From Mercurialis annua (taxonomy: Eukaryota; Streptophyta; Magnoliopsida; Malpighiales; Euphorbiaceae), in the NCBI RefSeq assembly GCF_937616625.2, contig NC_065575.1, positions 32,053,001-32,117,000 on the forward strand: 64,000 nt of DNA, given 5' to 3'. The notes beneath the pieces were generated by a model. It saw nothing but the letters and a program-made list of their open reading frames with translations. It was not told where the DNA came from and did not search any database. Of the stretch, positions 45,643 to 58,400 are shown in pieces (position 1 is the stretch's first letter; each line of letters begins with the position of its first letter). The position numbers and the translations under genes are program-made.

Positions 45643-48158
45643 CCACCAACAGTGAATCGCTATGGATTTTAAGGCTTTTGGTTCTTACTTCCAAAGATTA
45701 ACCGACTCCTGTAATTAAAGCTTCATATTAGGCAACATTATTGCTCGCCTCGAATTGACATGTACTCTGTATTCTATCTTGATTTTTCCCGGTCCTATCA
45801 GGATGGCTCCTGCTCTAGCCCTTTTCATTTGAAGCTCCATCAACATGTAACTCCCAAAGAAGGTCTAAGCTTGGGTCTTTATGTTTGCCTGGTGTGATTT
45901 TGGCTACGAAGTCTGTTAATACTTGTGCTTCAGCGTTTGCCGGGATTCGCAGCGAATGTCGTGTTCGCTCAGTTGGACCGACTAGTGGATGAGTCGTCTT
46001 GGGGTTTCGGGTCTTTGCGATGTTTTCCTTAATGGATGATTTATTTTTACTATTACAATGTGTATTTGGAAGTGGTATTTTACTTTTTTCGCAGTGGTCA
46101 CGACTGCTAGCGCCAATTTTTCTATCTCTGGATATCTCTCTTCAGCTCCTTTTAGCACTCGGCTAATATAGTAAATTGTCTTTAACTCTCCTTCCTCTTC
46201 TCTTACTAAGACTGTTCCGATTGTTTCCTTCCTCGTGCAGTTGTATACATATAGAATTTCTCCGGGCAATGGCCGACTCAAAAGTGGCAGGGAGCTCAGG
46301 AACTTTTTTAACTCTTCGAACGTCTTCTGACATTCTTCATTCCACTTGAATTTTTAAGAGCTTTTGAGGGCTTCAAAGTATGGTAGACATCTTTTCGTCA
46401 AACAAGACATAAATCCTCCGATGGTTGTGACTCACCCATTAAGCTTTTGATTTCATTTATGCTCGTTGGTGGCTTCAAATCCATTATTGCTTTGATTTTT
46501 TCGGGATTCGCCTCGATTCCTCTTTGGGATATTATGAATCTTAGGCATTTTCCCCTTCCACTCTGAATGCACATTTATCAAGATTCAACTTCATCCCAAA
46601 CTTTTTCAGGATTTTGAAAGTTTCCTCCAAGTCTTTGGCATGGGTCTCGGCTTTTTTGCTTTTTATGATTAGATCGTCTACGCATACTTGGAAACTTTTT
46701 CCGATTTTGTCTTGGAATATAAAGTTCATTAGCCTTTCATACGTCGCCCCAACATTTTTTAACCCGAACGGTATTGCAGTATAGCAATATGTTCCGTCTT
46801 TAGTGATGAACGATGTTTTCTCAGGATTTTCTTCTTTCATTGAGATTTGATGGTAGCCTTGTGCTGCATCAGCCAAACTATATCTGGCATATCCAACTAT
46901 AGAATCCATTAGCAGATCTATTTCAAGTAGCGGGTAGCTATCCTTTGGGAAAGTTGTATTCAGCTAGGTGTAATTAACAAACATTTTTTTTCATTAGCTT
47001 TCTTTACGATCACCACATTGCCTACCCACTCGGAGTAGTGGACTTCTCTGATGAATCCGACCTTTTTTAATTTTTCTACTTCATCTGCGATTATCTTCTA
47101 TTTTTCTTCCAAGAATTTTCTTTTCTTTTTCTTTCCAGGATTCACCCCCTCTGGTACGCTCAGCTTGTGGGTTATGATGTGCGGATCAATCCTACAATTT
47201 TCAAAGCTTTCAAGGCGAACGTTCCTATGCTGTTTTTTTAGAATGGCCACGATCTCCTTTTTGAATTTGGGGTATATTCCTACCCTTAGGTTCACCTTCT
47301 TTTCTGCATCTAGCTTCAACATTTGCATCTCGCCTTTGGGGACGCTTTCCTTTTTCTCTATGTCATGGTTCATGATTTATTTGATTGGCATTGTTTCAAA
47401 GAATTCCTTTACAGATTTGTTGTAGCACTTCCTGGCTGTTGTTTGCCTTCCTTTTATTGTGATGATTCCCCCCTGGTTGGAATTTTCATTGTAAGCGCTT
47501 TTATGCTGGTGACAACCGCCGAATTGTGGAGGAAGGGTCGCCATAGGATGACGTTATGCGGTAGATCAATGTATACTAAATAGCATTAGAAGTTCCTTGT
47601 CTTTCCTCTCCTTTTCCAATTTCAAGTCTCGGATTATAGGACAAACAGGTTTTATGGGCATTCCGCCGAATCCAGTTAGTGGGGTGGCGGTTCTCTTTAA
47701 TTCTGTTGTTGTTCGCCCGAGGCCTTTATAGGCTTTCTTGGTCATCAGGTTTATTACGCTCCCTTTGTTTATCAGAATTCTTTCCATGTTCCAGTGTTCA
47801 GTTATCATTGTTACTACAAGGGCGTCATTATGTGTCTCATTAACTCGTCCAAAGTCCCCGTCGTTGAACGTTATTGCAGGTAATTCCTTTGAATCTCTTA
47901 GCTCCCCTTTTTTCCCTTTTTCTGGTGTGCATTGTTTGTGCTTTTTATCATGTAAATTTCTGGGGATGATGCCTATTTTTCACGTTCCTTTGCTCCGATT
48001 TTTCCTGCTGGGTTTTTCTTTATTAAGTTGCTTTTTCCATTGGTTGCTTGTTCTTGAGATTTAATCCGTCAAAATTCATTATGTCAATGAAATTTATTTG
48101 AGTTCAGAAAGCTCCTCCGATTTTTGAAGTTTTTGCTTTCCCCACAGACAGTGCCAAT
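45643..48158 (-). pseudogene. Protease, reverse transcriptase and RNase H of the minus-strand Tat element
   Basis: The protease lies at about 47808-47566. Its active-site strand reads LINKGSVINLMT, with Asn where the catalytic Asp is expected, so it would be inactive. The linker HIITHKLSVPEGV (47200-47140) precedes RT at 46909-46541 with YSLADAAQGYHQISM, FITKDGTYCYTAIPFGLKN and the active site VCVDDLIIKSK. RNase H follows at 46281-45982 (TIYYISRVLKGAEERYPEIE) and runs to the Athila insertion point. Frames are interrupted several times. Confidence 0.8.
48139..48156 (-). other. Primer-binding site of the minus-strand Tat element
   Basis: On the minus strand TGGCACTGTCTGTGGGGA begins 2 bases inside the LTR end (GACTCCATCA). 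It sets the element's direction and inner LTR boundary. I do not assign the tRNA with confidence. Confidence 0.6.
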
Positions 48159-50930
48159 TGATGGAGTCTATCTTCTTGATGGTAGTTAGACCTGAAAAAT
48201 ATGGTAGATGGTCAATCGGATGGTGGTTATCCGATTAACTCTCCTATGCTTAAGTCAATAATGAGCTTAAGAGAGTATTTTTGTATTGAATGTAGTAGTG
48301 TTAAAAGGCATACCTTATGTCTTTATATAATGAACATAGTGAATACCTTTTAGAATTGGAATAGGAAAAGAATTTGTTATTCAATAACAGTCATATTTAG
48401 GAGTTTCTTCCTAAATAAGATTATCCTCCCAGGTAGGCATGTTTCAAGTAGGAAAGTGATTTAGCAAGATCTGGTCTTCAAGAATCTTCATTCTATTTCC
48501 GTGTGATTAGATCCTCTAGCGGCGTGCTTTGGACATGATTCTGGATTTAGGATTCGGCCTTGCTGGATGTAAACACCTATATTCCGGACATGTAAAATGT
48601 GATAAGGGAATAAAGTGTCCAATGATGATTTCCAGAGTAATTCATCCGGGTGACGAGAGCTATCGATTTAGTTGTTTGAATCCAAGCAGGCGTGATTAGT
48701 GCACAGTTGCAAAATTGAGGGATTGAATCGTAATTAGCCGTAAATAGCCTATAAAAATTCAAAGAAATTGTGGTATAAGTCTAGAAAGTGGACTAATTGC
48801 AATATCTTAAGAGTTTATGGGATATTTACAAGTTTAACGGACTGAAATTGACCATACCAAAACCCTTAGGGTCCCAAAAGCCATTTTTGACACTTCTTGG
48901 CACCAAATTAGCCATTTAGCCATATCACCTAATTAATGATCTAATACGAATTTAATATGGTAATTATCAATTCAAGAGTTCTAAGCTTACCCATCTTATC
49001 ACTTCACTCATTTGCAGAGGCTTGACATAACTGAAACACTTAGTAAACCCTACGTCACCCTAACCTCTATGAATAGAACTTCTAATTAACCTAGCTGAGG
49101 GTCGGACTAGAAGCAAAAAAATGCAACAGATAAACCCTAGGAAATTTCTAGTTTTGGATAAACCCTATCATCAAACACACACTAACGTACAAACCAGTCT
49201 AGAAAACAAGGTAAGACGCTTTAACCTCTCAAAGACACCTGCAACACACTAATCCGAAACTGGATTCTACATCCGTATCACCAGAAAACGAGTTAAGACT
49301 CAGAAGATACCTCAGAGGACCCATTTATATCTCTCATCACTTTTATCTCATATAATTTAGAACTGCTAAGTTTGATATATTAGAATGCATGCTAGGTTGT
49401 TTTGCTGTGAAATTACCTAAAACTGTGTTCTTGACATAAAATGTCTTTTCCATGATTGTCATGCCTTTATATTCTCAATATGATTGTCTTAGAAGTATGT
49501 ATATGAGCTGTTTATATGAAAATCTAGAATTGCATGTTGGTATTGTTATATCTAGACGCTTATAATGCATGTTTATAACATAAAATGCCACGATTGCCAT
49601 GTTTGTTGTGTTCCTAGCTGTTTTGATATGATTGCCATGAAATTAGTTTAGAATCATGATTTTAAGATGTTTAATTTGATTTTAGACATTATATTTTGAT
49701 CTCAGTATGTTTTGGTACGTTTTCCCTTGAATTTTAGTGGGTTTTTTTTATTGTTTTCGCATGAAACGGAGCCAAAACGACAAACCGACTCCGCTAACCA
49801 CACTGCCGCCGTCGCCAGATCATAGTGGTGACGCTTCCACTATGAAGTGATGCCGCCTCTAGTCCCATTGGCGCCCAGTTCTTTCCTTACCCCTTCCCAA
49901 AATTGCTTCCCAGATCCTTCCAGACCCGATCCAACATTATTTTCGTGTTTTCGGGCTCGTTTGAGCTCGGAATTGGGCCCTATTTGAGCCCACGTGCACT
50001 ATTTTAAATATAATTTTATAATCTGTGTTGTAAAGGGCCTGTCCCTATTAAATTTGGGCCTCAATGCCCAAACTTGTAACCCTCTAAGCAAATCGGGCCC
50101 TGAAGCCCACAATCGACGAAACCATCAACTTTCAGGAGGGATTCCGAGTTTGTTTGAACTCGTAATCGACTGTGGTTCAAGCCATTGGAATCTTATTGAC
50201 GAGACGAAGAACTTCCGTGTTCTGCCGGGAATCCAGTTCCGACCACACCGACGGTCAAAACGCATCGAGTGCTAGGCACTCCGGTCAACGAGGTTAAAAA
50301 GTTTTATGAATGTAAACTAATCCAGACCAACCCTTTCTTTGACTATTTAATATAAACCGACATGTTTAGATGTATGCATAAGAGTAAGTGCTATTTTCCT
50401 CAAATGCCAGAATCGAGTCATATGCGCGTCTTATATGGGGCCCTTTACTGCTTTCATACGTGTTTAATTTCCAATAAATTATACAGTGAACTACATAAAT
50501 GTTGAGATGAGATAACGAAATATGTATAGTAAATAAACCGGTAATTGATAAGCCAAACACATGAGTCTTGGTGAGGTCCACAAATCCGGTCTTTTGTCTG
50601 GCGTACGATAATCTTACCCACAAGCGAGTAAGATTATCCAGTCGATATAAAAGGCATTTCCTAGTTGAACTAGGTGGCGACTCCATTATTTCAAACTTTT
50701 CCAGATCTGAAGTCAGCAATAAGTTTGGCGAGCGGCCCCGAACCCCACTCCGCGCACACTAGGGATTCAGGTGAATCCTTTTGGATAGTCTTTAGGCACG
50801 ACAAGATCTCTAGGACTTGGAAATTGTTTGCTTTGGGCATTTAGCTTTGGGCGATCCTTGAATTCGCTCTGGCCAGAGGATTTTGTATGACTCGGTTTAT
50901 TATTCTTATTTTGAAATTTTGTTCCTATCA
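48159..50930 (-). repeat. 5' LTR of the minus-strand Tat element, interrupted
   Basis: In minus orientation it starts TGATAGGAACAAAAT (50930) and ends GACTCCATCA (48159). Removing the inserted 48568-50758 block leaves about 580 bp. A TATA-like motif (TTATATAAAGACAT, minus strand near 48335) is appropriately placed. The outer end is inferred from the TGATRG inverted ends and the following GTAAT; no second LTR is available to confirm it. Confidence 0.45.
48568..50758 (+). mobile_element. Probable solo LTR (about 2.2 kb) inside the Tat LTR
   Basis: It starts TGTAAACACC and ends CCGCGCACA, with a TATA-like CGATATAAAAGGC near 50644 and a GGTGGCGACTCC...GAGCGGCCCCGAACC tail typical of the 3' part of some long plant Ty3 LTRs. 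Flanks are CTGGA and CTAGG, not a clean duplication. Outside it the Tat LTR seems to continue. Boundaries are therefore provisional. No ORF inside is convincing. Confidence 0.5.
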
Positions 50931-51861
50931 GTAATGATGATATTCCTCTAAATGCTCAAAATGTAGAATACACGTAAGAACACTCCACTCCATCGTCTAG
51001 CATAAATGGTACACTATTAACCACTTCATTAGCTAATCATTTATTATATATTTATTATTCTTATGTTCTTACGGATATTATGAATATCAGAGTGAACCTT
51101 TATTTTAACTGTCTTCTCTATGGGACCATGCACTAAAACCCTTACCAAGACAGATTTGGCTCAATAAAATTATATTGAGAAAAATTATCCAATACAATCG
51201 TTGCGCCATGTCATTCGTGCAACAAAACAATTATGTGTTAGCCATGTAGAATTTTTAATGATTAGAAAAAGTAATAATTAAAAAATTTCCTATTGCAAAT
51301 ACTCATTCGCTTATTGTAAGTATGCCATAGTATAAACAATATACAGTATAAACACTCTTATATTAATCACAAAAGATAGGCTGATTTGGGTTTGCACACA
51401 TATTAAAAAATTTAGTAATTTTAGTTTAAATTACACTAATTTCCTATCATACCCTTCCCTTATATATACTACATTTTTTTTATCAGGAGATAGAGATTTA
51501 TACTATGTTACCATCTGGTCTGTGTAAATATACCTACTGTCTCCACAAATGCATAATACTATTGGTCACTAAAATTATGTAACATAGAATAAAGAGCCAA
51601 AAGTAACGGTGAGGTTCAATACATGGGAGATCTTCATGCACTGCACATTGACCGAAATAATTACTAATTGGTGTTAATATTAAAATATGAGCCAAAATTA
51701 ACTTTGTTGACTAAATTAATTTAACTAAAAATATTTTAGACAATTACTTAATTAACTAACTTATAAATAAAATAATCAATCTATAATTTGGAATAACTAA
51801 AAAAAATCAGCCTATTTTTTTAGATGGAGGGAGTAATAATTAAAAAATTATCTACATTATA
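50931..51861. other. AT-rich intergenic DNA, no gene seen
   Basis: A lone right end of a Stowaway-like MITE (GATGGAGGGAGTA near 51824) has no partner in this stretch. Nothing else stands out. Confidence 0.4.
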
Positions 51862-52079
51862 GAGAAATTTTTAGGTAGATTCAGTCTAGCATATCATTTG
51901 TAAACTAGTCTATCACATTATGACATATCATTAAAATAATAGCACTGTAATTTTATTTATTACTTTTTCACTTTTAAATAGTAATATTACGATAGTGCCA
52001 TTATTTTAATGACGTGTCATAATGTAATAGTTTTAGTCCATAGATGACATGGTATATTAAGGCTACTCGACAATTTCTC
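51862..52079. mobile_element. Inverted-repeat MITE, family shared with 63457
   Basis: It begins GAGAAATTTTTAGGTAGATT and closes with an inverted partner ending ACAATTTCTC. The middle folds on TTAAAATAATAGCACTGTAA and TTACGATAGTGCCATTATTTTAA. The copy at 63457-63682 shares the same ends and layout. Confidence 0.7.
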
Positions 52080-52170
52080 CAAAATCATATGTGCATTTTA
52101 CCTCCCATGTATGGTTATATCTATCATAAAACAAGTTGAAAAATATGCTGTTTAGGCACTATACTTTTTT

Positions 52171-52508
52171 GGCTTAATACATAGTTTGACCCCTGAACTT
52201 GTACCCTTTTACCCATCTAACCTCTAAACTTAACGTCTCACCTATCGAACCTCTGAACTTGTTAAATAATCCGATTTGACCCCTGAACTTGATAAATATG
52301 TAAATATTGAACCCTTCGTGTCCACCTGTCACTTGAAACATTCTAGAAGAAATTGTGTACGGAGGGGTTCAATGTTTACGTATTTATCAAGTTCGGGGGT
52401 CAAATCGGATTATTTAACAAGTTCAGGGATTCGATAGGTGAGACGTTAAGTTTGAGGGTTAGATGGGTAAAAGGGTACAAATTCAGAGGTCAAACTATGT
52501 ATTAAGCC
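52171..52508. mobile_element. MULE-type MITE, 338 bp, 10-bp direct repeat
   Basis: The ends are GGCTTAATACATAGTTTGAC and its complement; the arms mirror each other almost to the centre. ATACTTTTTT flanks both sides (52161-52170, 52509-52518), a 9-10-bp duplication as in MULEs. Confidence 0.85.
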
Positions 52509-52661
52509 ATACTTTTTTCCTATTAGGTTTTTTTTTTTATCTTGCATTTACTAGTGTACGTAAAACAAAAATAAAAAAGTCATAAGAAAGGTGTAACCAA
52601 GAAGAAGAGAGGGACGCCAATTAACTGTTTTTTTAGTATGACAAAAGAAAATAAAATTGTA

Positions 52662-52943
52662 CTCCCTCCGTCCCGTTTAAGAAGGGACAAATGAGTTTTG
52701 CACAAAGATTAATAAAATAAGACAATATTTTATTTTGTCATGTCTACCCCTATTAATTAATATATTTTCTCCTAATAATAGAATAAATGTATTGTAAATT
52801 GAATTGCATTTAATGCATATTGAAATAACTAAAGGGATAAAAGTGGAAGTTCAATATAAATTGGCATAGAAAACACGATATGGCCTTCTTAGATGGGACA
52901 AAATAAAATTGGATATGTCCCTTCTTAAACGGGACGGAGGGAG
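52662..52943. mobile_element. Stowaway-type MITE, 282 bp
   Basis: Both ends read CTCCCTCCGTCCCGTTTAAG in inverted orientation and TA flanks each side (52660-52661, 52944-52945). Confidence 0.93.
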
Positions 52944-53312
52944 TATGTTGTTCCAACTTACAAATTAATGGTATTGGCTTACATTAATGCGTGTGGACCT
53001 ATAATTTTAATGTAAAAAGATATTATCATTTTCATGATTGAAAAAATTGTAGGAAGATATTACAATCATTTTCATGACTAGTTTTTCTTTTAATTTTAGG
53101 AAATTTTCATGACTAGATATTAGTAGCTTTGAGTTCTTTTTTGAGGCAATTAGCATCTTTGAGTTGATATTTCTTTATAAACACTTGACATTTTCTATTG
53201 TTATCAAGTTGATATTCTATTACTTATCATTGGATACGAGTCACTCAATTGTCAGACTCACAATGAGTCGTTCATTTGTCGCTCACACACACAAAAATTG
53301 ACATTTTAAATA

Positions 53313-53588
53313 GGAAAAAGGGTCATTTATACCCCTATAGTTTGTCTTTAGGATCAAGTAAGCCCTCAACGTATAAAAAGGTTCAAATATGCTCCTAACT
53401 TCTAAAAAAATGAACAATCAGGCCCCTCATTTGGACAACCAGACCCCTAACGTTTTATTTATGCGTCAAAATTAGGGACCTCGTTGTCAACATTTTAAGA
53501 CGTTAGGGGCATATTTGAACCTTTCCGGACATTAAGAGCTTAATTGATCCTAAAGGCAAACTATAGGAGCATAAATGATCCTTATCCT
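53313..53588. mobile_element. MULE-type MITE, 276 bp, 9-bp target duplication
   Basis: The arms GGGTCATTTATACCCCTATA and (inverted right) GGATCATTTATGCTCCTATA are similar over roughly 100 bp, and TTTTAAATA flanks it (53304-53312, 53589-53597). The outermost few bases are imperfectly matched. Confidence 0.75.
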
Positions 53589-54163
53589 TTTTAAATAATA
53601 ATAATAATAATATTACTCTCAACAAAAGTTGATTATCCACAATTTTCGTAAAAAATGAAATAAGAATCACGAGTTATTCTCTTTTATAATTGTTTTAGAT
53701 GCAGTTATACTCTTTTACAATTATTTAGATGTTTTCAGACTTAACAATAGTGTTTCAAAAATAAATCCGGACAATTCATAAATCGACTGTCAATAGAAAT
53801 ATCAGTTTGATTTGATTTTTCTTAAAATTTAAAAATATGGGTCTATCGGTTTGAAAAAAAAAACATTTTGACCGATTAATTATGAATTAAATATAACTAT
53901 AACAATGAAATTACGTATATTTCTATTACAACAAGAACTTTAAAAACTGATAAAATAAATCATTTTTATATTTTGATGAATCGAAATATATAGCTATTTC
54001 AAATGAAAATATTCTAATATTTACACCATGATGTACATTGTTCTGGCAGTTACATGAGTGTCTTTTTAAAATAATATTTTGATTTGTCATATATATAAAT
54101 TAATGACTAATTTTTAAATTTTAAAGGTCGTGATGTAATATAAAAGACATTAGAATTCATAAT

Positions 54164-54946
54164 GGAGCAAAGGATAAAAAAAAACCCATGAACTTGACAC
54201 GAAGTATCAAATACATCCAAATTCGCAAAATCAGATCAAATTACCTCAGAGTTTGGCAAAACCGGATCAAATTGACCCCTCGACCACTATCGCCCACTCT
54301 CAACCCTCGTTTGAACACACTCTACAACGTAAAAAACCCTAAATTAATTCTTATTTTTTTTTAATTTTTCAAATTAATACTTGAAAATGTCTAACTTTTT
54401 TTAAATTAAAATATAAAATAAGTAACCAACCATCACTGTAGGAAAAAATTATGCCAGCCGAAAAAAATTTCTAGTCTTCTTTGTGAAGAACAGATCTGTT
54501 CTCTAACATGATCTGTTCTTCTCGTGAAGAACGTCTGTTCTTCAACGCGAAGAACAAACGTTCTTCCGAGAAGAACAGATCTCGCGAAGAACATATAACA
54601 TCTGTTCTTCTTGGGAAGAATAGAAAATCTCTTCTTTTAAAATACAAATTTGCCGGAAAAAAATTTCTGCAGTGGGTGGTGGCTGCTGGAATGTTTTTTC
54701 CGGTGGTGGGTTAGATTGGTATCCGGAGTGAAAAAAGATCAGGCTATGGAGTCAGAGTCGATAGTGGTTTTCGGCGGATGTGGCGGTTTCCGGTGGAAAT
54801 GAGGGAGTAAATTGATCCGATTTTATAAAGTTTAAGAGTATTTTGATACGATTTATCTAGTTGTGAGTTTGTTTGATCCACTTTTGTAGATTTGAGCGTA
54901 TTGATATTTCTTGCCAAGTTCATAAGTTTTATTTTTATCCTTTACT
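54164..54946. mobile_element. Fold-back element with palindromic GAAGAACAGATC core
   Basis: The arms AAAGGATAAAAA...CCATGAACTTG and complement are related over about 100 bp. The flanks ATTCATAAT and ATCTATAAT match at 7 of 9. The centre (54475-54620) is a series of GAAGAACAGATCTGTTCT-like inverted repeats, the same core sequence (GAACAGATC/GATCTGTTC) seen in the fold-back element at 14193. No transposase. Confidence 0.6.
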
Positions 54947-55473
54947 CATCTATAATTTGTTTGTACAATTAATCCATAAATATTTGTTCTATTGAATCAT
55001 AAATTTAATCAATTTTTATAAATTTAATTTTTAAAAGTTACAAAAATTCATATAGAATTTAACAGAAGTTTTTACATATATATATAATATAAATATTTTC
55101 ATTTAAACGGTTAATTAGTAGTTAAACTGGTGGAAGCATGAATGGGTAGTAAAGTAAAGAGTGGTGGAAACAATGAACCGGTGGCGTGTACTTACAAGTT
55201 AATCGAAGCTGTTGCTCCGCACCTTCATTTCATTGTCTTCTTCCTTTATCTCTTTTCCAAATCCATCAACACTTTACTCGCTCATCTCTAAACTCCAAAC
55301 ATATTAATTAACAAATAACCTTACAATTCTACCTTCCATGGCCGCCTCTCTGCTCTTCCTTTAATTCGAATTTCACTCCACTCTCTCCCCTTCTAATTGT
55401 TCTTCCCAAAGTCTCAATCTTTTCAATACCCACATGGGATTGGGTCTAAAATTTGATAAACAAGCAGCTCCCA
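54947..55473 (+). promoter_or_regulatory. Upstream region and leader of the twin-LOV gene
   Basis: AT-rich up to about 55130. From about 55210 it becomes C/T-rich (CTCCACTCTCTCCCCTTC near 55376), a typical plant core promoter/leader feature. No clear TATA box is positioned. A TTG in frame at 55453 extends the ORF but is unlikely to be the start. Confidence 0.4.
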
Positions 55474-58400
55474 ATGGAAGAATTTCAACAATCAGCATCA
55501 CACCTATCAACTTCAATCCAACAATCTTTCCATACCCGCTACTCTATTTCAGTCCAGGATGCTCTTAACGCCTTACCCCACTCTTTCACCATCACCGATC
55601 CTCACATTTCGGGCCACCCAATTATCTTCGCCAGTCGCGGCTTCTCCAAAATGTCTGGCTACTCGAATGACGAAATTATCGGCAGAAACGGCCGCGTTTT
55701 TCAAGGTCCTAAGACTAACAGAAGCTCAGTCATGGAAATTCGTGAAGCAATTCGTGAAGAGAGAGCTTTGCAGATTACTTTATTGAATTACCGTAAAGAC
55801 GGCACGCCGTTTTGGCTGCTCTTTCATTTGACGCCTGTTTTTGATCACAAGGATGGCAGAGTTGTTTATTTTTTAGCCGTTCAGGTACCCATTATCAAGA
55901 GGGGTCACGGGTCGGGTTTGTCCGATGATGAACCTGGGTTGATGAGAGAGATTGTGTTCGGTTCTTGTCGGAGAGAAGTTTGTTCTGATTCTCCCATTGA
56001 GCTGGGTCGGGTTTTGTCACTGGATTCTGATACTAGAGGTTTCTTTTTCATAATTTTCTGCCTTTTATCTTTATTAATTCATGGGCTAGGTAGCAAGAAC
56101 ACGGATACAGGAAACGGGACACGGCGAAACGGATTTATTTTAAGTTTTCCTATGTTAAAATTGAAGTTTCGTGTCCGAAATGCCAAGTGTCCCATATGTT
56201 TCCCGTCCAAACGAGAAACATTGATTGAATGAAGTGTCCGTGCTACCTAGTCATGTGAGTATCTATTAACTGATTATTATTTATTTATAGGATTAAATAT
56301 TGAGGAGACATGTGAAGCTAGTGAAGCAGAGAAGAGAAAAGCAGCAACTGCAATTAACAATGTATTGTCTGTGTTGACAACTTATAGTGAGTGTAGTGGC
56401 AAAAGATGCAGTTTACTTGGAGCAGGGATTATCAGTTCATCTTTGAATATATCTCTTGGTAGAATCAAACAAAGCTTTGTATTGTGAGTTGTTTCACTTT
56501 CTGAAATTGTTTTGTATTCGGTACTAAAACTATCATCTTTATATGATTGCTAACATTCATACCTGTATTTTTGGATTTACAGGACGGATACACATTTTCC
56601 GGATATGCCTATAGTTTATGCTAGTGACGCCTTCTTGAAATTGACGGGTTTGTTCCATTTTTCTTCAATTAAAACAAATTCTATAATGTCATTTTATCAA
56701 TGTACGATAAATGCCGTTGTTTAGCTACCTGAGGTACTTTGTTGTCTTGTATCTGTAGGTTATGCTAGGCATGAAGTGTTGTGGCGCAATTGTAGATTTT
56801 TAAGTGGCGCTGATACTGATACCTCAGCTATTGAGCAGGTACATATTTCCCGTTGTTACATTTGTACTAGTTGAAATGGAGGTTGTTTCTTCGGTTAAAA
56901 GCTTACATCGATTTTGATTTTTTTTTTTCCAGATAAAGATATGTATAAAAGCCGAACAAGCATGCACAGTACGTATCTTAAATTACAGGTTGATTCTTTC
57001 ACTATTCTTTCAACGTGGTTGAAGAAAGCAAAGTGTTGTTCAGTGTTTTAACTAACTGTTTTTCGTATTTTATTAGGAAAAATAAGACTACATTTTGGAA
57101 TCTTCTTCACATATCACCCATTCGTAATGCTACTGGCAAGGTATTTTGTGCATGAAATTCGTCTATTATTTGCAATTTTTCATTCCTTATCGCTAAAGTA
57201 TTACCTGCTTAATTTGGAGTACTGGAAGTTAGCTGCTCTTCATTTTATTTCTTTACTTTAGCCAATTTTGCTCTTCTGTTCATTTGGATTCCTAATATGG
57301 TTTCGCAGTGGGGTACATCATCTTAATAGTTGGCCTTGAAAAACGAATCTATTTATAATAGGTTGTCATGACTCATGAAGCTCAGAAAATGGCCCTGGTT
57401 TTTTGAAATTTTAAGAAAAATGCTTGCAGGTCAATAGTTTTTCAGGTGTTCTACGCACCTTAGAAAACCGAAACGCTTCTTAGTGGATCTATGAGTTTGT
57501 GTAGCAGCTTAATTCCGGGTTGTCAATTGTGTTGCATGCTTGACAATTATTTCCACATAGTGGTAACTGGGTTTTAATATAACCTTTTCTTTCTTTTTTG
57601 CAACCACCTCCTACTGCTGTTTGCAATAGATAAAACGGTTAATTTGTAGCGAGGCATGGATGCACTAGCTCTTCTTTCGTAAATGGACAAAGAATATTGT
57701 AAATATAAATGTTACCTGAAACTGATTGTTTTGCTAGATTAGAGAGCTTGGTCATAAGTGTTTTAATTGTTGTGTAACCTTACACTGGAAATAGATGGTT
57801 AAACAATTGAAAGAATTTTACAATAGATTTATTGAGATTTTCTAACCAAAACATGCCTATTCTATCCATTGTCAGGATTATAAAAGATAGATGGCTGTTA
57901 TAATTCGCTTATTAGTTTGTGAATCGTGATTATGATGCCCATGCTTCAGGAGGTGTTCAAAACTGTTTTTTCCCTTGTAGTTAATTCTGTTTCACTTGCT
58001 TGATCTGGAACATGATCCTATTTTCTTAGATAAAGTATCCTTTTGAGATCATATGGGGTTCAAAAAATTTCCATAGCTATTTAACTCTCAGTATTTCGTT
58101 GTGCCTACAGTTTCAACTATCATCGTCTAGATACCTATTCCTGATTGTATCTTTATTTTGTAGAACCTCTTATGTCAGCCTTAAACATTGTGGAAGGATT
58201 AAAGACGCCTTTAATAATGGTACATGGAAACAATGTAGCTTTTTTGTTTTATGTATTGCAATTTTAGGAACTTCTGATGATAATCATGTGTTACGCCCCT
58301 CAATTGTCGACGTTAGCAACTGTCATTATTAATGCTGGTGTCGCATGTATTCCCATTGTTTACGAAACTTGTCAATATCTGATTGAAATTGGCTATTTAT

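Larger units (their letters stand above)
31850..50930 (-). mobile_element. Minus-strand Tat-type Ty3/gypsy element, split by two later insertions
   Basis: Its parts, in element order, are 5' LTR 50930-48159 (interrupted by a probable solo LTR at 48568-50758), primer site at 48156, protease, RT and RNase H (48100-45643), then, across the Athila insertion, the end of RNase H and integrase (33131-31850). The RNase H reading frame resumes exactly on the other side (LKIHSDSLLV before, KYQAKEAGMSIYLAKVKKML after). The 3' LTR is missing: at 31850 it joins a plus-strand Tat gag fragment. All ORFs are broken. Confidence 0.75.

Noticed and set aside
49994..50275. 93-aa ORF in the probable solo LTR
   Set aside because: Lies in LTR-like sequence and lacks recognisable domains.
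55453..56232. 259-aa ORF as the complete LOV protein
   Set aside because: It starts at a TTG and runs into intron 1 past a GT donor at 56039. Seven in-phase exons give the real 392-aa protein starting at ATG 55474.
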